From the NCBI RefSeq assembly GCF_000243155.2, contig NC_018017.1, forward strand, positions 3,038,001 to 3,102,000: a DNA stretch of 64,000 nt, given 5' to 3'. This document shows positions 49,890-58,691 of this stretch, in pieces. The stretch comes from Desulfitobacterium dehalogenans ATCC 51507. GTDB taxonomy: Bacteria; Bacillota; Desulfitobacteriia; Desulfitobacteriales; Desulfitobacteriaceae. The position numbers and the translations under genes are program-made. The notes beneath the pieces were generated by a model. It was not told the origin of the DNA and did no database searches. It saw only the letters and a list, made by a program, of their open reading frames with translations. Position 1 is the stretch's first letter. Every line of letters starts with the position of its first letter.

Positions 49890-50768
49890 TTAAGCAGTTG
49901 GTAATTCTACCTCCGGGGCATTCATAGCTTCCTCAGGAATAGTGAAGTCCTGGGCGCTATTTTGGTTTAAGATCGTGTATTCCATAAATATTTCTGCATC
50001 GGAGAAGATGTCTTTTATCTCTAAAGGCAACTTCGGGTCTTCGGCCAGAGCTTTACCTAAGTTTCTCATATTTTCGGATAGATCCATCTGACACTTCAGC
50101 GTATCAAGGGTAACTTTATCAACCCAGATTGTATAAACCATATCTCCTATTTGGGAAAAGACATCCGGATTGATAAGACCATTCCCTACGCCGAGCGTAT
50201 TGCCAGCTGTTTCTTGAAAGATCTGGTCAAAGATATCCCCTGAAGCCACTAGCTTTATCTTTAATGTATCCTTCTCACCGATTTTTTCTTCCCCAAGGAT
50301 TTCTGCCGAAACAAGATGGTCCATAAACAATTTAAGGTTATCTTTGGGGTCCATGTACATCTTTTCCGTCATTGCAGGATCATCGAAAATGATCTTTTGC
50401 CAGTTGTTCTCGATATTCTGATAGATAGCCATTTTTTGCTTATTTTGCACTACATACTGCTCTAAAGTCATTTTTTGATCCATTCCGGGAATATTGGCCT
50501 CCATGACCATTTTCATTTTGATAGGGTTTTGAAACACGGCTCCTTTTCCTGTCATGGACATATCCAGAACCTCTTCTCCCACAGAAAACTTCATAGTCAT
50601 AACCATGTCCATATCATAGCTCTTAAGCCCATACCACTTTGCAAAGGATTCCTCAACGATCTGTTCGGGACTTTTTCCTTGGCTTAAGTTAGTCGTCCCC
50701 GTAGAACAGGCTGCGAGAACCAGTGTACACATTAGAATAAGTATAAGAGATGAAATCTTTTTATTCAT
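49890..50768 (-). CDS. Lipoprotein of the LolA/LppX-like fold (DUF6612 type)
   Basis: The 292-residue product has a clear lipoprotein signal (LILMCTLVLAAC). The mature part reads MDMVMTMKFSVGEEVLDMSMTGKG and EQYVVQNKQKMAIYQN, recalling the DUF6612/LolA-like beta-sheet lipoproteins of Firmicutes. These may carry hydrophobic ligands, but function is unknown. It is a single-gene unit with a terminator behind it. The 278 bp upstream (50769-51046) hold no gene that I can support. Confidence 0.8.
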   Translation of the reverse strand: MNKKISSLILILMCTLVLAACSTGTTNLSQGKSPEQIVEESFAKWYGLKSYDMDMVMTMKFSVGEEVLDMSMTGKGAVFQNPIKMKMVMEANIPGMDQKMTLEQYVVQNKQKMAIYQNIENNWQKIIFDDPAMTEKMYMDPKDNLKLFMDHLVSAEILGEEKIGEKDTLKIKLVASGDIFDQIFQETAGNTLGVGNGLINPDVFSQIGDMVYTIWVDKVTLDTLKCQMDLSENMRNLGKALAEDPKLPLEIKDIFSDAEIFMEYTILNQNSAQDFTIPEEAMNAPEVELPTA

Positions 50769-51046
50769 TCCAGTTATGCACTTCCTTCTTATTAATTTTA
50801 ATAGGACTTTGGAAGATTATATTTACCAATTAATATTAGCATAGAAATCTCGCCTCTGATAGCTGAATAATCAAATACCCAGGCAGAAAAATATGGAAGA
50901 ATCTAGTTTTTCAGTTTCTTCCCTTTAAAAAAACTCCTAACACAATAACTATTACGCCAGGGAGTACATTTACTGGAATTCTATGAGTAACAACCAAAAA
51001 AGAGAGATTTGAATTGAATGAAATTTGCTAAAAATAGCATATATAT

Positions 51047-51301
51047 CTAGCCCAATAACTGGAGTAACTCCACATTTTTCCGGAAAGAGTAATCTATATT
51101 TGAAATAGGAAATTTCATTTCAATGACTGAAAGGGACGGATTAGTGCCTACTTCTTTATAAATTGGTTCATTCTCATCCCCAATAACCTTTATCAAGGAT
51201 AAATCTGGGTTAAAGCTAAGTATTACTAAGCATAAAACTGGCTCGTTATTTTTCTGGATCATTATATAATCAAGATAGGTATCTGCTGACCTTTCCAGCA
51301 A
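51047..51301 (-). CDS. Hypothetical protein, possibly a fragment (84 aa)
   Basis: I do not recognise it. The frame begins with a TTG codon and no convincing ribosome site. It reads DYIMIQKNNEPVLCLVILSFNPDLSL and then VIEMKFPISNIDYSF, without signal or membrane segment. A neighbouring frame carries a few protein-like residues just upstream, so this could be the end of a broken gene. The 326 bp upstream (51302-51627) are AT-rich and without a recognisable feature. Confidence 0.35.
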   Translation of the reverse strand: MLERSADTYLDYIMIQKNNEPVLCLVILSFNPDLSLIKVIGDENEPIYKEVGTNPSLSVIEMKFPISNIDYSFRKNVELLQLLG

Positions 51302-51627
51302 ATTTTTAGTTCATCTAAAGTTACTATTATATATCGGCTATAGGATCGACGTTCAATAAGGGCTATCCCAGAATTTAATCTTCCATCCATCCCGTCTATA
51401 TTACAAGAATATAAATATGCCCTTAAATTGCTTCCAAATTATTGATAGCCGTATAAAAAAGATTTGGTACGCATTGAACGACCAAATCGCAACAAAACAA
51501 TTTTAATCTTTTATAGCATATATAGAGGCATTTCCATTCATAGACATTTCGATTTTGAAGGAAAAGAATTGATTGGCTTGTCACTGTGTACTCTCGTACT
51601 ACATCTAGTAACCCATAGTTCTAATAG

Positions 51628-52158
51628 CTATTTTGTAAATTTAAGCGCCTTTTGTATGATACCTGAATTCACTGAAAGATCGTCTATTACCACTTTTTGT
51701 CCCTTCGGGCCAGTCTGCCACTCTTTAAATGTTACACAATAAAAACCTGGAATCCCCATTTCATTGGCCGTAAGTTCCATAGCACCAGCTATCGGTTGAT
51801 TTGGTGAATAAACTACCTCCAGCTCTTGATGCCAAGTCCATCCTGCTTGCTCACCAGATAAATACTGCCATAATTTTGCCTTTTGCCAAGCACCAGGAAG
51901 GGGGATATCTCCCCTTAACATTGGATCAAAAAGCTTATCCCACTTTCTTTCCAAAAAGATGACATCGGTTGCTTTAGGATCCCAAGAAACAGCCGGTTGG
52001 TTATGAAGAAAAGCCTCCCAATTTTCTAAAGTCCCTTTAAACATTCTTCCTTGAGGGTTATAGCCGTAATCATCAAAAGCAGCAAACGCTCCTAAGGGAA
52101 TAGATAAAAATATTATTACGAATAAAACTAATGGAATAAGTCTTTTTTTGCCCCTCAT
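51628..52158 (-). CDS. Secreted hypothetical protein (176 aa)
   Basis: A signal peptide is clear (basic MRGKKRL, hydrophobic IPLVLFVIIFLSIPLGAFA, cleavage near AFA). The mature part is Trp- and aromatic-rich (GTLENWEAFLHNQPAVSWD, GAWQKAKLWQYLSGEQAGW, ELTANEMGIPGFYCV). I do not recognise a family or catalytic motif. A GGAGGGAT site precedes the start. It is followed by an AT-rich gap and preceded by 299 bp (52159-52457) holding the terminator of the deacetylase gene. Confidence 0.7.
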   Translation of the reverse strand: MRGKKRLIPLVLFVIIFLSIPLGAFAAFDDYGYNPQGRMFKGTLENWEAFLHNQPAVSWDPKATDVIFLERKWDKLFDPMLRGDIPLPGAWQKAKLWQYLSGEQAGWTWHQELEVVYSPNQPIAGAMELTANEMGIPGFYCVTFKEWQTGPKGQKVVIDDLSVNSGIIQKALKFTK

Positions 52159-52383
52159 ATGATCCCTCCTTTAATTTCTTTTAATACCATTTAATGTTAT
52201 GCATTCGCCAAAAAATAGCTATTTCCTTCCTAAAATTGATAGTTTATGTAAAAAACTTCAGAGTTTCTTTAATTCCTCAGAGCTAAGCAGCTCGTTTTTC
52301 TTTCATTTCCAAGAATCAGTTTTCTACCGGAGCGAATTACTTTCTCTGCATTACAGATTTTTCACCTTTAGAATAAAAACGAC

Positions 52384-52417
52384 AATGACTCCCTTAAGTT
52401 TTCCTTCGGAAGTCATT
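52384..52417 (-). terminator. Terminator after the deacetylase lipoprotein gene
   Basis: On the minus strand AATGACTTCC pairs with GGGAGTCATT and is followed by GTCGTTTTTATTC. It lies 41 bp past the stop. Confidence 0.65.
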
Positions 52418-52457
52418 TCTATGAATACTGATTCAGGCATGAAAAACCGACATCACT

Positions 52458-53369
52458 TTATGGAAACAAGCTTTTAAAAGCATCAAAGGACATGCCGCCG
52501 GGAATGCGGACTCTTTTTAAGGCTAAAGGTTTATCCCCTAAATGGACTTTTCCAGGTTTAGTTGTAAAGCCGAGCTTATATCCCAGCCGGGGCATTATTT
52601 CAAGTGTTTTATCATTGTAATTGCCCGAGGGAAAGCACAAAGCATTAATATTTCTGCCCACATAGCTTTCTATCTCTTTTTTTGATAAGGCAAGCTCTTT
52701 TTCAAGTTGATTAGATGAAAGAATTGTTAGATCTGGATGGGTTCTCGTATGACTTCCGATGCTGTTTCCTTGATCTGCAAGAACACGAATTTGCTCCCAG
52801 TTCATCATTCCGGGACCAACTGAATCAGTTATGATAAAAAAAGTCGCCCGGAAACCATTCTCTTGTAAAATCGGCCAGGCATCTTGATAATTATCCAAAT
52901 ATCCATCATCAAACGTAATCAGAATCGGTTTGAGAGGAACTGGTTTTTCATGTATCAAAGCTTGGTAAAATTCTTCCAGTGATAGGGCGGAATAGTTACG
53001 GGATTTTAACCACTTCATTTCCTCAGTGAATTGGGCAACAGGAACCCCTAAATTATTTCCAGGGATGGTACTGATGGAATGATACATGAGCACAGGTATC
53101 CCATCAGCAGGAAATGCGCTTAACGATTGTTCAATCAAGGGACTTCCTTTCTCTATTTGATCCTTTTGAGGGGTTTCCGAAACATCTGTATTCTTTGACT
53201 GGCTGACAGATAAATTATCATCCGAAATGTTCACAGCATTATTGGGAGCAGAGGACTCTGCCTGGGACCTTTCGCTATGATCTGATCGACCAAGGTTTTG
53301 TATGTGGGAACATCCATTGCTCAAAAGTAAACAGGATAAGATAATCAATGCTGTCAAAAGATGCTTCAT
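52458..53369 (-). CDS. Polysaccharide deacetylase lipoprotein (NodB domain)
   Basis: The roughly 303-residue protein has a lipoprotein signal (LSCLLLSNGC) and a Ser/Asn/Asp-rich spacer. A NodB domain follows: VLMYHSI, TFDDGYLDNY (metal and catalytic Asp), SIGSHTRTHPDLT (His pair) and ALCFPSGNY. It resembles extracellular GlcNAc or peptidoglycan deacetylases of the PgaB/IcaB type. Of two adjacent ATGs I chose 53369, 7 bp after GGAGG; 53372 is the other. It is separate from the ylxY deacetylase at 37.2 kb. Confidence 0.9.
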   Translation of the reverse strand: MKHLLTALIILSCLLLSNGCSHIQNLGRSDHSERSQAESSAPNNAVNISDDNLSVSQSKNTDVSETPQKDQIEKGSPLIEQSLSAFPADGIPVLMYHSISTIPGNNLGVPVAQFTEEMKWLKSRNYSALSLEEFYQALIHEKPVPLKPILITFDDGYLDNYQDAWPILQENGFRATFFIITDSVGPGMMNWEQIRVLADQGNSIGSHTRTHPDLTILSSNQLEKELALSKKEIESYVGRNINALCFPSGNYNDKTLEIMPRLGYKLGFTTKPGKVHLGDKPLALKRVRIPGGMSFDAFKSLFP

Positions 53370-53544
53370 CATCTAACCTCCGCTGAACTGTTTTTAGTTA
53401 AAAAGAACCAAATCAATATATGTTCCCCTCATAAAATCAAATTACTATCGGGATCATCAGATAATATATAATACATCACCTAGGATGTTTCTATTCAAAC
53501 TGCATTTTTCAGGTGGATAAAATACTTTACTTGTATTCCATAAG

Positions 53545-53724
53545 CAAAAGGGCGTGTCGCAAAACGTTAATTTAAAATGTTGAGCGACACGCTCCTTTTT
53601 ATCATGATCGGATAAGAAAACACCTAAAATGCAGGCTTATATCCCACTTTAGCCCTGATCTGGGCACAACGAAGCAAGGGAAGTCTTTCCCCTTGTGGAT
53701 AACTTTTTGGGTTTGATCAGGCTG
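53545..53724. repeat. Solo end copy of the IS1182-type element
   Basis: About 180 bp are more than 90 percent identical to 54719-54899, the left end of the element at 54720-56588. They include AAAGGGCGTGTCGCAAAA, the CGACACGCTCC stem, and CCTTGTGGATAAC up to GATCAGGCTG. Similarity stops inside the last transposase codons, so only the end survived here. The rest of the 53373-53909 gap is AT-rich; a TATAAT-like sequence near 53803 may serve the next gene. Confidence 0.85.
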
Positions 53725-53909
53725 TCTGTAAAACACGGGTTCAGGACAATATCCTCACATCAAAATTTTTTGAAAAATAAGAACTTTATCAATTTAGTGC
53801 TATAATAATATAAAACCCCAGCATAGAATGGAGGTGTGAGTAATAAACCTCCTTTTAATGGTAATTCATCCCTATTATGCTATTGATTGCACCAAGGAGG
53901 TGATTCGTC

Positions 53910-54344
53910 ATGAAAAGGGCATTTGTTATTTTGATAACGTTACTACTTCTGCTTATACCGACATTTTTAATAGCGGAGGAAGAGAAGAAAGCGGATGTAG
54001 AAAAACCAAAAACGATGTACGAAGTCGCACAAAAATTATATAAAGAGTATAACATTACGCCTCCAAGCGATTATGTGCCGCCTGCGGATAGCTATGTAGA
54101 AATGGATCAAAAGGCCTTGGATGAATTTGAACGACTTATGAGAGATGGATATGAACGAAATAAAAAAGTTAACATTGAAAATGAAAAGAAAATTAAAGCA
54201 ATTGAAGCTCTAGATGGTGTTAAGTGGATTACTGGCTCTATCCCCATAGTTACTGTTAAAGTTCTAGACGATGGTAGCTGGATTATTCTCTCTATTGAAG
54301 AAACTGAGCTAATACCAAGGCCGGAAACTGACACGATAGAATAA
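53910..54344 (+). CDS. Secreted or anchored hypothetical protein (144 aa)
   Basis: The ATG follows AAGGAGGTGA, a near-perfect ribosome site. A signal peptide or anchor (FVILITLLLLLIPTFLIA) is followed by a highly charged mature part (EEEKKADVEKPKTMYEVAQKL, ERNKKVNIENEKKIKAIEAL). No family is recognised. It is one of few plus-strand genes and has a terminator after it. A hairpin (GGAGGT/ACCTCC, then TTTT) lies about 60 bp upstream near 53831-53858 and could be a leader element. Confidence 0.7.
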   Translation: MKRAFVILITLLLLLIPTFLIAEEEKKADVEKPKTMYEVAQKLYKEYNITPPSDYVPPADSYVEMDQKALDEFERLMRDGYERNKKVNIENEKKIKAIEALDGVKWITGSIPIVTVKVLDDGSWIILSIEETELIPRPETDTIE

Positions 54345-54377
54345 CCTGTTTTTGTGAATAAAATAAGCTTTTAGTAA

Positions 54378-54440
54378 CCGCCGTAATGGAGGGTAAGCAG
54401 AATGCTGCACCACTTCTGATTACGGCGCTTTGTTTTTTGT
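54378..54440 (+). terminator. Terminator after the 144-aa protein gene
   Basis: CGCCGTAAT and ATTACGGCG pair perfectly around a long loop and are followed by CTTTGTTTTTTG. The stretch from there to 54719 is GC-rich, unlike its surroundings, and carries no gene that I can support. Confidence 0.75.
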
Positions 54441-54719
54441 TGCACTTGACCCCAGGGCATATATTTAATTGACTCCCAAGCCTCCATATTTGACCTCTAT
54501 GCAGCCTTTCATGCGGGCTGTGGCTGGCCCGTTTGGATTTACCCGTATTTGCCCTGGCTATGATGAGTTAAAGGACACTTTATTGAAAACATGCATCCCA
54601 CTCCGGCCCGCTGCAGCCAGCCGGGCGGAGACGCCGGCCAGCCAGAACTAGATACATAAAAGTATCTCATACATGCCGCCCGGGCGTCGGCGCCTGAAGG
54701 CCGCCTGGGATACAAATAA

Positions 54720-56588
54720 AAAGGGCGTGTCCCAAAAGTTAATTTAAAATGTTGAGCGACACGCTCCTTTTTATCATGGACAGATAAGAAAACACCTAAA
54801 ATGCAGGCTTATATCGCCACTTTAGCCCTGATCTGGGCACAACAAAGCAAGGGAAGTCTTTCCCCTTGTGGATAACTTTTTGGGTTTGATCAGGCTGCCT
54901 TAGGGATATGTAAATGTTCTCCGCAGCGCCTGGCTTGGGTTTTGTTGTGGAGTTTGTTTATGTTGAATGCCATAGCCAGTAAAAGAAGCTCTGTCTGTAC
55001 TTTTACCCGGCCGCGCAGAAGAAAACGGCGAAAACCCATATCCTGTTTCAAAACACCGAAGGCTCCCTCGACCTGAATTGAGCGGTTTATCCGTAAAAGA
55101 ATACCTTCGTCGGTATTGATACGGGCTTGCATTTCCTGACGCTGTCTCTGAAAGTTTTTAGAAACATGAAGGTTTTTGCTTCGTTCCTCCAGGGGTATTT
55201 TGCTTGCGCCTTTAATACATTTTGTCTTGTGTGGACATCCGTCACAGTTGGTACAGGAATATACGGTGGTCACGAGGGTGCGTCCGGCTTTAGACTTGCT
55301 TTTTTTTCTCATATGCGGCTTGGATGGGATGACCCGCATGGCAGATGTAGCTGTCATTTTCAGCATCATATGGCATATTCTCCCGTTTGCCGATGTCACT
55401 CTTGTATTTTTTAGTCTTAGCCTGCTCATGGTTGGCAGGTTTGATGAAGGCCAGTTGTCCGTTCTCCTCGCACCAGGTGTAGTTATCTTCGCTCTCAAAG
55501 CCTGCTTCCGCCACCGGCTTGGTGTAGCCAAGAGGGAGGAGCTTTTCCATCATTGGGATGAATGTATCTATATCACTGCGGGCTTGGGAGATCATCGCAG
55601 CGACGATGTACTCGGCGTCTACCGCCAAGGTGACATTGTAGCCAGGCTTTGGCTGCCCGTTTTTCATGTGATCCTCTTTCATCCGCATGAATGTGGCGTC
55701 TCTGTCTGTCTTGGAAAAGCTGTTGCGCTCACCAAAGCTGTGGTTGTAGTCGTCATATTTTTTCTGGCGGGCCAGATAAGTGTTCTGTGGTTTCGATGGC
55801 TTTTTGTAAAGGGGATTTCCGTTTGCCTTTTCCCTGGGCGAATTTCTCCTCCCCCTTTTGGGCATAAAGCTTTTTGCGCAATTTCTTCATGTCTTTGGCC
55901 TGGATTTTTTCTCCTACATAGAAGCGTATCCCAAATTGCTTTGCCAGTTTTGGCAGTTCTGTCCTCATCTTTTCCTGCATTTTGGCCTCGCCTTTTTGGG
56001 TGGACTTCTTCCAGACGAAGCTGTAGCGGTTCGCATTGGCTTCAAGTTTCGTTCCATCGATAAAGACCTGTGAAAGCGATAGTTCTCCTGCCTCTGCCAA
56101 AAGGGCTATCAGTTGGGAGAACAACTCCTCCTCCACATCAGTCAGGCGCTCACTGCAAAAACGGGCGATGTTGCATGGTCGGGGGCCGCTTCCCGGTCCA
56201 GCAGGTACATGAAGTTTACATCTCGCCGGCAGGCTTGTTCTATCTTTTGGCTGAAATAGATTCCGTTCATCCGCCCATAAATCGCAATCTTGAAGAGACT
56301 CTTCGGTGACCTCTCGATTCTCCCCATCCGGGAGTAGGCAGCATACAATTTTCTGTAATCCATCCTTTCCAGTATGCTGTTTAAAAGCCTCACCGAATCG
56401 TCCGCCGGGATCATTTCTCCTATGTCCATCGGGATTACCAGTTAATATACATTCCCGGTTAATGTATAATCTGGCCGTAAAGTATTGTTCACAACTTATA
56501 TTTTACAGCAAAAAACGGCTTCTGGCTTACGCCAGTCGCCGTCTTTTGTTCTTTTTATTTAGGTGCTGTTACTGCGACAGACCCTTTT
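54720..56588 (-). mobile_element. IS1182-family insertion sequence, inactive
   Basis: The ends carry related inverted repeats. The left reads AAAGGGCGTGTCCCAAAA and the right, on the minus strand, AAAAGGGTCTGTCGCAG. Between them lies one transposase gene broken by frameshifts. The length of about 1.87 kb fits the family. Exact boundaries and target duplications are uncertain because sequences outside the right end resemble those beside the solo end copy at 53545. Confidence 0.8.
54890..56429 (-). pseudogene. IS1182-type transposase, frameshifted
   Basis: Four overlapping or adjacent minus-strand frames together make one transposase. The parts are 56429-56142 (MDIGEMIPADDSVRLLN... IAIYGRMNGIYFS), 56136-55753 (LSLSQVFIDGTKLEANANRY, the DGTK region), 55865-55290 (QPKPGYNVTLAVDAEYIVAA; VAEAGFESEDNY) and 55531-54890 (CPHKTKCIKGA; RSIQVEGAFGVLKQDMGFRR). 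The last segment has the typical QVEG.FG motif. At least three frame breaks make it non-functional unless supplied in trans. Confidence 0.85.
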
Positions 56589-56844
56589 GCTTATTTATAT
56601 TAACACTACCTTCAGACAATTTTTTAAAACTCACGAATTGGTTTGGGTAGTTATCTACAGCTGTGCAGCATGTGCAGGGTCAATCTTTTAGATGGGGCAA
56701 AATTCCAGTCCCCTTGCGATCTGTTCTATATCCAAATCCGATAGAATAAATCCTCCATGAGTCAGATCAGCTCTTAAATTATCTCATTATGCCAAATGGG
56801 CAGCCAACCCAAGAAAGGAATTACTGACTCCCTAGGAAACCGTA
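56589..56844. other. Non-coding gap with a decayed reading frame
   Basis: On the minus strand a short protein-like stretch reads ADLTHGGFILSDLDIEQIA and then GLEFCPI before a stop near 56694. It has stops upstream and no start. It may be a remnant of a gene disrupted when the insertion sequence arrived. No other feature is seen. Confidence 0.3.
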
Positions 56845-57159
56845 CTAACTGATCAATTTTAATCCAACAGCAGAGCCAAGCACAACGGCGATAGAAATAA
56901 TCCTTGGTAAATTCCGTGGTTCACCATATATCAACATCCCTAGTATCGCTCCTCCCGAAGCCCCAATTCCTGTCCACACCGCATAGGCTGTTCCCATCGG
57001 CAAAGTTTTCATAGCAAGCGCCAGAAAAATAAAACTTAGACCAAAGCCGGTGACCAGTAGGGCAAGCGCCTTCCAATTGCGGTCCTTGTGCAGCTTGTTA
57101 ATCATTGTAACTCCCATCATCTCGAAAACACCTGCAATTATGAGGTATAGCCAGTCCAT
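56845..57159 (-). CDS. Paired SMR-family exporter subunit, guanidinium type (second gene)
   Basis: The 104-residue protein has four membrane helices of the small multidrug resistance family (MDWLYLIIAGVFEMMG with the essential Glu, TLPMGTAYAVWTGIGASG). It is the second of two adjacent SMR genes, 1 bp after the first. Paired SMR proteins such as YkkCD work as heterodimers. The upstream guanidine-I riboswitch indicates guanidinium export. Confidence 0.88.
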   Translation of the reverse strand: MDWLYLIIAGVFEMMGVTMINKLHKDRNWKALALLVTGFGLSFIFLALAMKTLPMGTAYAVWTGIGASGGAILGMLIYGEPRNLPRIISIAVVLGSAVGLKLIS

Positions 57160-57160
57160 A

Positions 57161-57496
57161 TCATCGCACCTCCTTCTCTTTCTGGTTGCTTAGCAGCTTG
57201 AGACTGACCACTCCACTGAGCAGCAGCACAATTAAGGCGAGTTTAGCAGGTATAACAGGTGCATTGAACAGTAGAATTTCCGCCAATACGGTTCCCGCTG
57301 TTCCAAGTCCGACGAAGACGGCATATACCGTGCCAACGGCAATATTACGCGCAGCCATAATCATCAAGTAAAAACTGATGATTATGGCAATCAATGTCCC
57401 TCCCCATTCCCAAATACCCTCCGCATGCTTCAGCCCAATCACCCAACATACTTCAAAGAAAGCGGCAATCACAACAGATGCCCAGATTTTGTTCAT
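57161..57496 (-). CDS. Paired SMR-family exporter subunit, guanidinium type (first gene)
   Basis: The 111-residue product begins MNKIWASVVIAAFFEVCWVIG, with the conserved helix-1 Glu and Trp, and has AVGTVYAVFVGLGTAGTV in helix 3. The start at 57496 follows AAGGGAGGGG; the frame is open 30 bp further but without a site. It is directly downstream of a ykkC riboswitch with a terminator. It resembles the Gdx/YkkC guanidinium exporters. Confidence 0.88.
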   Translation of the reverse strand: MNKIWASVVIAAFFEVCWVIGLKHAEGIWEWGGTLIAIIISFYLMIMAARNIAVGTVYAVFVGLGTAGTVLAEILLFNAPVIPAKLALIVLLLSGVVSLKLLSNQKEKEVR

Positions 57497-57540
57497 ATCT
57501 ATCCCCTCCCTTTTAAGTATTAGCAAAAAAAATAATAAAA

Positions 57541-57660
57541 CCCGGGAAAATAAGCTGCATTATTGCAGCTATTCTCCCGGGCTTTTATCCCTCCGTGATA
57601 CAGCCGTAGGCTGTCGTTTACTCTCGGACCAGGCCAGCGAACTGCGGAACCCTAGAAAAC
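57541..57660 (-). promoter_or_regulatory. Guanidine-I (ykkC) riboswitch with terminator
   Basis: The minus strand reads CTAGGGTTCCGC, then CTGGTCCGAGAG, then ACGGAGGGATAAAAGCCCGG, the conserved ykkC blocks in order. The final CCCGGG of the aptamer (57576-57581) can instead pair with CCCGGG at 57541-57546. That would form a strong terminator with an inner GCTGCA/TGCAGC stem and a following T-rich tract. Guanidine binding would hold the aptamer and let transcription reach the two SMR genes. Confidence 0.93.
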
Positions 57661-57680
57661 TACTTATTATTTTTGAGCAC

Positions 57681-57709
57681 ATTATACACAGCAGGCTTTC
57701 AGTTGTCAA
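57681..57709 (-). promoter_or_regulatory. Promoter of the guanidine riboswitch transcript
   Basis: TTGACA (57704-57709) and TATAAT (57681-57686) on the minus strand are spaced by 17 bp, a perfect sigma-A consensus. They lie about 20 bp before the aptamer. Confidence 0.9.
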
Positions 57710-57785
57710 GAATGTATCGCAGCCCCTGCATCGATGCAACATTTGGAAGCACAAATTTGATATTCAAAATTAGTTCTGCCATGGG

Positions 57786-58691
57786 TTAAGGCTTCAAATT
57801 TCCAAGCGCTTGGAAATTTCGCCCTTCCTGCAGCCACCTATTATCACTTAGTTTGCTACCGGAGAGCATTGCCGCCTCCTCATAGACGGGGTTTTCTCCT
57901 TTGGGTTTGTCATCTTTAGATTCTCTTGCCTTAACTTTCTGCTCAGGATAAAACTCCGTCAGATGCTTCCAAAAGCGTTTGGGCATGAAATTCATACGAC
58001 AGCGGGGATTATCCCTGCTTTCAATGGCAATGGTCTTGTAGAACTGCTGCCAGAGGCGGCGGTATTCTACTTCGCTTTCTTCCGGCTCCGGCAATTCCCA
58101 ATCCTCAACATCCACGATTTCCGCTCTGCCCGCTTGATGGATTAGTGCGGCCTTATGAGTCTTGTCAAAAATCATAAAGACTTCATTGGGGTAACGGCTT
58201 GAGAAGTGAGCGGCCAAGAGAGGTAAAACGAAATTTTGGGGTTCAATCATGGCGACCAAGGCTTCGTTATAAATTGAAAACCGGACGAACCCTTTATAGC
58301 GGTGGCTTTCAAAGGTTAAGTTCTGTACCGCTTTTTGCAATGCGTTGACATGCTCATCAGTCAGCATCCCCATGACATTCCCTCCTACCTTGTACCCCAG
58401 CCTTAGAAAAAGAAAAATCAGCCGTTCCTTTTGCGGGGCACAGGTCAAGAAACCAAGTCTCACCAGTTCTTGTGCTTCCAGAGAAATTTTGATGGGGATA
58501 GAATCATACACGCGCTGAGCCTTTTGAGGGTCCGTCTCAATAGTCTTAAGGGTATCAAAGAGGCCAGGCTGGCCCTCCGGCGGGAGAATGTCGAGGGGGA
58601 TTTCCTTCTCCTCGTAGCTTGTGAAGACACAGCACATGAGTCCTTCAAAGCTTCCGTCGTATTTGTAGACTAAAGTTGCCCCGTCAAACAC
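57786..58691 (-). CDS. DUF4130 protein of a radical-SAM linked pair (probable DNA metabolism)
   Basis: The 301-residue protein begins FDGATLVYKYDGSFEGLMCCVF. It continues with ALVAMIEPQNFVLPLLAAHFSSRYPNE in segments and a C-terminal RMNFMPKRFWKHLTEF. This matches the DUF4130 family, which in many genomes lies next to a radical SAM protein and is annotated as a probable DNA repair or metabolism protein. In related proteins the domain is fused to uracil-DNA glycosylase; no such domain is seen here. It overlaps the radical SAM gene by 22 bp, so the two are coupled. Confidence 0.85.
   Translation of the reverse strand: MFDGATLVYKYDGSFEGLMCCVFTSYEEKEIPLDILPPEGQPGLFDTLKTIETDPQKAQRVYDSIPIKISLEAQELVRLGFLTCAPQKERLIFLFLRLGYKVGGNVMGMLTDEHVNALQKAVQNLTFESHRYKGFVRFSIYNEALVAMIEPQNFVLPLLAAHFSSRYPNEVFMIFDKTHKAALIHQAGRAEIVDVEDWELPEPEESEVEYRRLWQQFYKTIAIESRDNPRCRMNFMPKRFWKHLTEFYPEQKVKARESKDDKPKGENPVYEEAAMLSGSKLSDNRWLQEGRNFQALGNLKP

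Noticed and set aside
54469-54651. 60-codon plus-strand frame in the GC-rich stretch
   Set aside because: No ribosome site, no recognisable protein features, and it lies in anomalous sequence between a terminator and an insertion sequence.
55176-56063. 295-codon plus-strand frame
   Set aside because: It is antisense to the frameshifted IS1182-type transposase.
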